Assembly: GCA_900546345.1 (NCBI GenBank)
Contig: URCI01000020.1
Span: 1 to 45,873, forward strand
Origin: an uncultured Prevotella sp.
Lineage (GTDB): Bacteria; Bacteroidota; Bacteroidia; Bacteroidales; Bacteroidaceae
DNA length: 45,873 nucleotides
Reading direction: 5' to 3'
Both the position numbers and the translations under genes were made by a program. Of the stretch, positions 42,005 to 45,873 are shown one piece after another (the first letter of the stretch is position 1; each line of letters begins with the position of its first letter). Below the pieces are notes generated by a model. It was given only the letters and a program-made list of their open reading frames with translations, was not told the DNA's origin and did no database searches.

Positions 42005-42826
42005 TCAGTCCTCTACGGTGATGTCGCTGACCTCCGTCACCTTGTCCATCCAGCCGTTCATGATGACGGCTGGGGAATGGGTCGTGAGGATGATCTGCAC
42101 GTTGGGATTGAGTTGCAGGATGAGGTCGATGAGCTGTTTCTGCCATTCCACATGCAGGCTCACCTCGGGTTCGTCCATGAAGAGCACATAGTTTTTCTGG
42201 TCCTCGACGAGCACGGTGAGCAGGATGACGAGGATCTGTTTCTCACCGCTGGAGAGCTGGTAGGGAAGGAGCGTCTCCCCAATCTGACTGAACTTGATCT
42301 CGTTTTCCGTGCGGATAATCTTTTTGCCTGTTTCGGCGAAGAGGCTGTCCATGATGTCCTGGAAGTCCTTTTTAGGCTGTGAGAGAGCTTGGGCTTTCTC
42401 CGGTGCGTCGGGCTCTCCACTTTGCAGCGTGGAGATGATGCGGTTGCCGATGTTGACTTGATAGTCGAGATACTTGCGTTGGAGCAGGAAGAGCTGCCAG
42501 TCCATCTCTGTGGCGAGGGTGAGCCCCATCTTTGTGACTGCCTCGGCGTTGATGATCGGGCGGTCGAAACTGCGGATGATGTCGAAGCGGATGAGGCGTG
42601 CGTCCTCAGGCTCCACTTGCAGGTGCACGCCTTTGAGCAGATGGCTGGGGAAGTCACCGCCGGCGGAGAGCCCTTTCACCACCTTGTTGAGAATGGTCGA
42701 CTTGCCCACACCGTTGACACCGCTGAGGATGTTGACCTTGCGGTCCAGGTCCCAGATGATATGCTTGCGCCCGCTCCACAGGGCCTCTATTTCTATCTGT
42801 TTGATGTAGTCTGCGTATTTCTGCAT
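42005..42826 (-). CDS. AAA/ABC-type ATPase of the OLD/RecF-like group
   Basis: A 273-residue cytoplasmic ATPase. Walker A GVNGVGKST is at residues 36-44, the ABC signature LSSGEKQ at 191-197, Walker B VLFMDEPEVSLH at 214-225 and the H-loop His250 in LTTHSPAVIM. No membrane helix, no zinc hook and only a short insert (about 110-185) between Walker A and the signature, so it is more compact than SMC, RecN or most OLD proteins. Its partner is the DUF4435/TOPRIM-like gene just downstream. ATPase plus separate TOPRIM resembles split OLD systems and PARIS (AriA/AriB). It has its own -7 box at 42849-42856 and is divergent from an EamA transporter. Confidence 0.82.
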   Translation of the reverse strand: MQKYADYIKQIEIEALWSGRKHIIWDLDRKVNILSGVNGVGKSTILNKVVKGLSAGGDFPSHLLKGVHLQVEPEDARLIRFDIIRSFDRPIINAEAVTKMGLTLATEMDWQLFLLQRKYLDYQVNIGNRIISTLQSGEPDAPEKAQALSQPKKDFQDIMDSLFAETGKKIIRTENEIKFSQIGETLLPYQLSSGEKQILVILLTVLVEDQKNYVLFMDEPEVSLHVEWQKQLIDLILQLNPNVQIILTTHSPAVIMNGWMDKVTEVSDITVED

Positions 42827-42848
42827 AGTTGTTCCGGTTTTCTCATGG

Positions 42849-42856
42849 CAAATATA
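42849..42856 (-). promoter_or_regulatory. Bacteroidota -7 box (TATATTTG) for the ATPase-DUF4435 pair
   Basis: TATATTTG on the minus strand 22 bases before the ATPase ATG. Back to back with the EamA promoter at 42900-42907. Confidence 0.55.
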
Positions 42857-42899
42857 AGGAAAAAAACGATAAGTCGTATCATCCGATGGTATTTATTCG

Positions 42900-42907
42900 T
42901 AACTTTG
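42900..42907 (+). promoter_or_regulatory. Bacteroidota -7 box (TAACTTTG) for the EamA transporter
   Basis: TAACTTTG 29 bases before the ATG at 42937. Confidence 0.6.
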
Positions 42908-42936
42908 TGGGTGATTTCGGAATAATAAGATAGAAA

Positions 42937-43857
42937 ATGAAGGATAGCAATGCCCCTTTGCGGGCTCATCTGAGCATGTTCACCGCCGAGGCTATCTGGG
43001 GCTTCATGGCTCCGATTGCCAAGGATGCGATGAACGCTGGTTTCGACGGCATCTCTGTAGTATCGTTTCGTGTGGTGGGGGCAGCTCTGCTGTTTTGGCT
43101 GGCCTCGCTGATAGGGCCGCGTGAGCATATCCCCGGGCGCGACATTGTCAAGCTGGCCGGGGCTGCTGTGCTCGGCATCGTGTTTAACCAGTGTCTGTTC
43201 AATATCGGGCTGAGCATCACCTCGCCAGTCAACGCCAGCATCGTGACCACGTCGATGCCTATCTTCGCCATGGTGCTCTCCTTCCTCATCTTGAAAGAAC
43301 CCATCACGTGGAAGAAGGCGTTGGGTGTGGCTATTGGCTGCTGTGGCGCCCTCATCCTGATTCTCAGCAGTGCCCGTGCGGGCAATGCCATGGTGGGCGA
43401 CATCCATGGCGACCTGATGTGCATCTTCGCACAGTTCTCCTTTGCCCTCTACTTGGCTCTGTTTAATCCTATTATCCGCAAGTACAACGTGTTCACAGTC
43501 AACAAGTGGATGTTCACATGGGCTACGCTGTTCATCTTGCCGTTCTCGTCATGGCATGTCAGCCAGTTGCCGTGGCATGCGTTCACCACAGCCACTTGGC
43601 TGGAGGTCGGCTATGTGGTCGTGCTGGGCACCTTTGTCAGTTATCTGCTTAGTGTGGTGGCACAGGGTGTGCTCCGTCCCACGGTGGTAAGTGTGTACAA
43701 CTATGTGCAGCCCATCTTGTCGGTTGTCGTCAGCGTGGCTGTGGGCATGAGCGTCTTCACACTGCCGCAGGGCATTGCTGTCGTGCTGGTCTTCTCCGGT
43801 GTGTGGCTTGTCATCAAGTCGAAGTCGAAGAGAGACATGCAAAAGCATGTTGAATGA
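42937..43857 (+). CDS. EamA-family (DMT) transporter
   Basis: A 306-residue inner-membrane protein with about ten hydrophobic helices arranged as two EamA repeats (about residues 10-145 and 155-295). The first has WGFMAPIAKDAMNAG and FNQCLFNIGLSITSPVNAS, the second YVVVLGTFVSYLLSVVAQGV with RPTVVSVYNYVQPILSV, both typical of drug/metabolite transporters of the RhaT/YdcZ-like kind. Direction and substrate cannot be told. The stop codon and last residues (KHVE) fall at the edge of a TTGAATG repeat, so the C-terminus may have been reset by the repeat. Confidence 0.88.
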   Translation: MKDSNAPLRAHLSMFTAEAIWGFMAPIAKDAMNAGFDGISVVSFRVVGAALLFWLASLIGPREHIPGRDIVKLAGAAVLGIVFNQCLFNIGLSITSPVNASIVTTSMPIFAMVLSFLILKEPITWKKALGVAIGCCGALILILSSARAGNAMVGDIHGDLMCIFAQFSFALYLALFNPIIRKYNVFTVNKWMFTWATLFILPFSSWHVSQLPWHAFTTATWLEVGYVVVLGTFVSYLLSVVAQGVLRPTVVSVYNYVQPILSVVVSVAVGMSVFTLPQGIAVVLVFSGVWLVIKSKSKRDMQKHVE

Positions 43858-43910
43858 GGAATGATGAGTGTTGAGTTGGTGCAATGTCGAATGATGAATG
43901 TTGAATGAAG
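43847..43910. repeat. TTGAATG-type low-complexity repeat, locus 3
   Basis: Runs of TTGAATGA, ATGATGAGTG and TTGAATGAAG fill the gap between the two transporter genes. The repeat supplies the stop codon of the EamA gene (43855-43857) and one possible start of the MFS gene (43905). Same words as at 28758-28796 and 29729-29790. Confidence 0.7.
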
Positions 43911-45104
43911 ATTGAGGGAGCGATGAAGAAACGGAAGATCTCAGCAGCGATGACGTTCATCGTGCTCTTTGGCGTGGTGAGTTTGTTCTCCGATATGACC
44001 CACGAGAGTGCGAACAGCATCCGTGGCGCCTTTCTCGCTTTGGCAGGAGCGTCGGCGGCAGTCATCGGCTTTGTGTCGGGATTGGGAGAACTGGTGGGCT
44101 ATGGGCTGCGCTATGTCTTCGGCCTGCTCACGGACAAGACACGGCGCTACTGGCCGATGGTGCTTTTCGGCTATGCGCTCGACGTGGTGGCAGTGCCGGC
44201 TCTGGCGCTCGTTGACCGCCACGGATGGGTGCTGGCATGTGCGCTGCTCATCGTTCAGCGGCTCGGCAAAGCCATCAAGAAACCGGCCAAGGACACGGTG
44301 ATGTCGTTTGCAGCCACACAGGAAGGGGTGGGCAAGAGCTTTGCCATTCAAGAGCTGCTCGACCAGATCGGTGCTGTGCTCGGCCCCGTGCTGCTTTACG
44401 TCATTATGCTCTTTCAGCGGCGCGACGATGCTTTCAGCGACTACCGCACATGTTTTGTTTTTCTTGCCATACCGGGTGCCATCACCTTGTTATTGTTATG
44501 GGTCACCTATAAAAAGTTTCCTCATCCCGAGAACTTTGAGCCTGAGCCGAAAGAATACGTTCCTTTTCACTTGGACAAGCGTTTTGTGATATATATCATC
44601 GGTGTCTGTCTCTTTGCCTTCGGCTTTGCCGATTACTCTCTTATCGTCATGCACTTCTCTCGCCACCATCTCTTCACGGCCGATGTCCTGCCGCTGCTCT
44701 ATGCGCTGGCCATGCTCACCGATGCGGCTTCTGCCTTTGTCTTTGGCTGGATGTACGATCGTCATGCCCGTCTGTCGTTGGTAGTCTCGACGTTGGTGGC
44801 CGCTCCCTTTGCCGTCTTTGCCTTCTTGGGTGGCAGTGTGGCCAGCGCCGTTCTTGGAGTAGTGCTGTGGGGCATCGGCATGGGTGCGCAGGAGTCCATC
44901 CTCAAGGCTGCCGTGGCCTCGATGGTGCCTAAGCGCAGCCGCGCCACGGGCTACGGCATCTTTGAGTGCTGCTTTGGCGCTGCGTGGTTTCTGGGCAGCT
45001 GGCTTTTGGGCGTGCTCTACGACCAGAGTCTTTTGGCCATGACCGTTGTCAGCGTGGTGGCCCAGTTGTTGGCCGCGGCGATGTTTTGTTGGAGAGCGCG
45101 TTAA
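43905..45104 (+). CDS. Major facilitator superfamily transporter
   Basis: A 399-residue inner-membrane transporter with about 11-12 hydrophobic helices. The loop after helix 2 reads YVFGLLTDKTRRYWP, a fair match to the MFS G-x-L-x-D-R-x-G-R-R type motif, and the mirror motif FGWMYDRHARLS is in the second half; GIGMGAQESILKAAVASMVP lies in helix 9. Overall it resembles MFS proteins annotated as drug or proline/betaine-like exporters, but the substrate is unknown. The ATG at 43905 lies in a repeat; the ATG at 43923 with GAGGGAG just upstream is a strong alternative start. Its stop overlaps the stop of the convergent fragment at 45101. Confidence 0.87.
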   Translation: MKIEGAMKKRKISAAMTFIVLFGVVSLFSDMTHESANSIRGAFLALAGASAAVIGFVSGLGELVGYGLRYVFGLLTDKTRRYWPMVLFGYALDVVAVPALALVDRHGWVLACALLIVQRLGKAIKKPAKDTVMSFAATQEGVGKSFAIQELLDQIGAVLGPVLLYVIMLFQRRDDAFSDYRTCFVFLAIPGAITLLLLWVTYKKFPHPENFEPEPKEYVPFHLDKRFVIYIIGVCLFAFGFADYSLIVMHFSRHHLFTADVLPLLYALAMLTDAASAFVFGWMYDRHARLSLVVSTLVAAPFAVFAFLGGSVASAVLGVVLWGIGMGAQESILKAAVASMVPKRSRATGYGIFECCFGAAWFLGSWLLGVLYDQSLLAMTVVSVVAQLLAAAMFCWRAR

Positions 45105-45310
45105 AGAAACATGACATCATAGATGGGCAGATAAGTGATGTCTTTGTCTTGATAGATGCGACGCTCATTGGAAAGGACTACGGCCTGGTGGATGTTGTAT
45201 TCGTCAATGCCAAGGAAACGGTCCACAGCACCGTGTACCCTGTAGTTCCACATGAACTTTAATGTCGGTAAACGACGGCAAACGGATATAAACAACTCGT
45301 TGATTATCAA
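45101..45310 (-). pseudogene. C-terminal fragment, possibly of a DUF4143-type AAA ATPase
   Basis: A 69-codon minus-strand frame whose last ~50 residues (from MWNYRVHGAVDRFLG to the end ITYLPIYDVMFL) look like the tail of a larger protein. The ending YLPIY-x-x-MFL is a pattern I associate with the C-terminus of Bacteroidota AAA ATPases of the DUF4143 group, but the match is short and uncertain. Nothing upstream continues the frame; instead, DNA of a different kind follows. I read it as the 3' stub of a gene cut by insertion of the element to its right. Its stop shares TTAA with the MFS stop. Confidence 0.45.
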
Positions 45311-45343
45311 TTAACAAGCGTTTGCAGACTTTGTTTTTGCCTA

Positions 45344-45374
45344 TTGTGGATTATCCGTTTTTTGATTATTTTTG
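45344..45374 (+). promoter_or_regulatory. Promoter (TTG-N20-TATTTTTG) before the HTH gene
   Basis: TTG at 45344-45346 and TATTTTTG at 45367-45374 are 20 bases apart, the consensus spacing. The leader before the ATG at 45494 would be about 115 bases and contains the inverted repeat GTGCCACGGCAC (about 45400-45411) and GCAACATAGTTGC (about 45437-45449), both possible operator or RNA-structure elements. Confidence 0.55.
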
Positions 45375-45493
45375 TACCGCATTTGTAGCTCGGCATCAAC
45401 GTGCCACGGCACAAGAAGCTACATAACATTGCAGCAAATGCAACATAGTTGCACGATGATTGTCGGACAATGCGAATAACGGAATAATTCACA

Positions 45494-45873
45494 ATGGCAA
45501 AAACTATGGTAAAGAAAAACGAAACACTACTTAACAGTTCGGTCGGAGCTCCTATCGAAGTGAGCCAAGGGCAAGAGTTCTACCGTCCCAAGCAGGTCGC
45601 GGAACTGCTCGGCATCAGCATGAGGACTTATTATACAATGGTAAGCCGTGGCAAGCTGCATCCCGTCAAGCTCTCGGAGCGTGTGACGGTCGTCGCAAGA
45701 AAAGAGATATTCAACATGATTGAGACGGCTATCGGGGTGGAACTGTCGAGGTCGATATTCTCAAACGGTAAGCGGCATGTCACCGGTAAGGGAAAAGAGA
45801 ATGAGACTGGCAAGGCAGGCAATCAACGAGCGACAAAGAGAACTGCCAAGGACCGTGCTCCCGTCGGTGTCAC
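45494..45873 (+). CDS. Helix-turn-helix/excisionase-like protein, truncated by window end
   Basis: An open frame from ATG at 45494 that is still open at the last base (126 codons seen). The middle holds FYRPKQVAELLGISMRTYYT followed by a short loop and SRGKLHPVKLSERVTVVARKE, the winged-helix pattern of MerR/excisionase-like HTH_17 proteins. The part after about residue 90 is rich in Lys, Gly, Asn and Thr and looks unstructured. Proteins of this kind sit at the edge of mobilizable and conjugative elements of Bacteroidota, where they control excision or mobilisation genes. That, the gene stub to its left and a changed flavour of codon use suggest the window ends inside an integrated element. 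Confidence 0.72.
   Translation, partial: MAKTMVKKNETLLNSSVGAPIEVSQGQEFYRPKQVAELLGISMRTYYTMVSRGKLHPVKLSERVTVVARKEIFNMIETAIGVELSRSIFSNGKRHVTGKGKENETGKAGNQRATKRTAKDRAPVGV

Noticed and set aside
1..45873. tRNA, rRNA or known riboswitch
   Set aside because: Scanning gene gaps by eye gave no cloverleaf, rRNA core or recognised riboswitch motif; a covariance-model scan would be needed to be certain.

Overview
The window looks like a chromosomal segment of a Bacteroidota bacterium, most likely a Prevotellaceae member. Evidence: many genes are preceded by the Bacteroidota sigma factor -7 box (TAnnTTTG); there is a giant SprA/Sov outer-membrane translocon gene of the type IX secretion system; and there is a ruvA-sprA pair, a dxs-trkA-trkH operon, a meso-diaminopimelate dehydrogenase and a carboxynorspermidine-synthase-like gene next to recA. 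Coding DNA is moderately GC-rich, except for the first ~2.7 kb and the intergenic spacers, which are clearly AT-rich. I see no rRNA, tRNA or CRISPR.

Layout. 1-2.7 kb: AT-rich accessory cassette with a possible IS end, two small unrecognised ORFs (the second with a SPASM-like cysteine cluster) and an ABC-2 exporter pair, closed by a perfect stem-loop. 2.9-3.6 kb: TrmO tRNA methyltransferase. 3.6-4.25 kb: gene-free repeat region. 4.25-7.9 kb (minus): secreted GH31 and GH43-CBM6 glycosidases, overlapping by ATGA, for hemicellulose side chains. 8.1-14.5 kb (minus): PIF1-like helicase, Tex, PBP4-type DD-carboxypeptidase, PH-domain membrane protein. 14.6-17.6 kb (plus): NadB and a transmembrane Ser/Thr kinase with a BspA-like outer domain. 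17.6-25.9 kb (minus): SprA and RuvA. 26.2-27.8 kb (plus): small conserved-looking protein and Ddh. 27.8-31.3 kb (minus): metallophosphoesterase, endonuclease/exonuclease/phosphatase protein, C1 peptidase. 31.4-37.3 kb (plus): Dxs, TrkA, TrkH, ManA. 37.3-37.8 kb: second gene-free repeat region. 37.8-42.8 kb (minus): RecA, carboxynorspermidine synthase-like, an unrecognised 206-aa protein, then a DUF4435/TOPRIM-like protein and an ABC/OLD-type ATPase. 42.9-45.1 kb (plus): EamA and MFS transporters. 45.1 kb to end: a truncated gene fragment, then a promoter and a helix-turn-helix/excisionase-like gene running off the window, probably the edge of an integrated element.

Most of the window is housekeeping: envelope and secretion (SprA, PBP4, Ddh), DNA repair (RecA, RuvA, helicase), K+ uptake, isoprenoid and NAD synthesis, and mannose-6-phosphate metabolism. 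The parts worth a second look are: (i) the ATPase + DUF4435 pair, with the same domain pairing and order as the PARIS anti-phage system but in a compact form; (ii) the AT-rich SPASM-like/ABC exporter cassette, which may be a peptide export locus or its remnant; (iii) four separate intergenic repeat families; and (iv) the kinase-BspA fusion. Functions are inferred from motifs read by eye; no database search was run.
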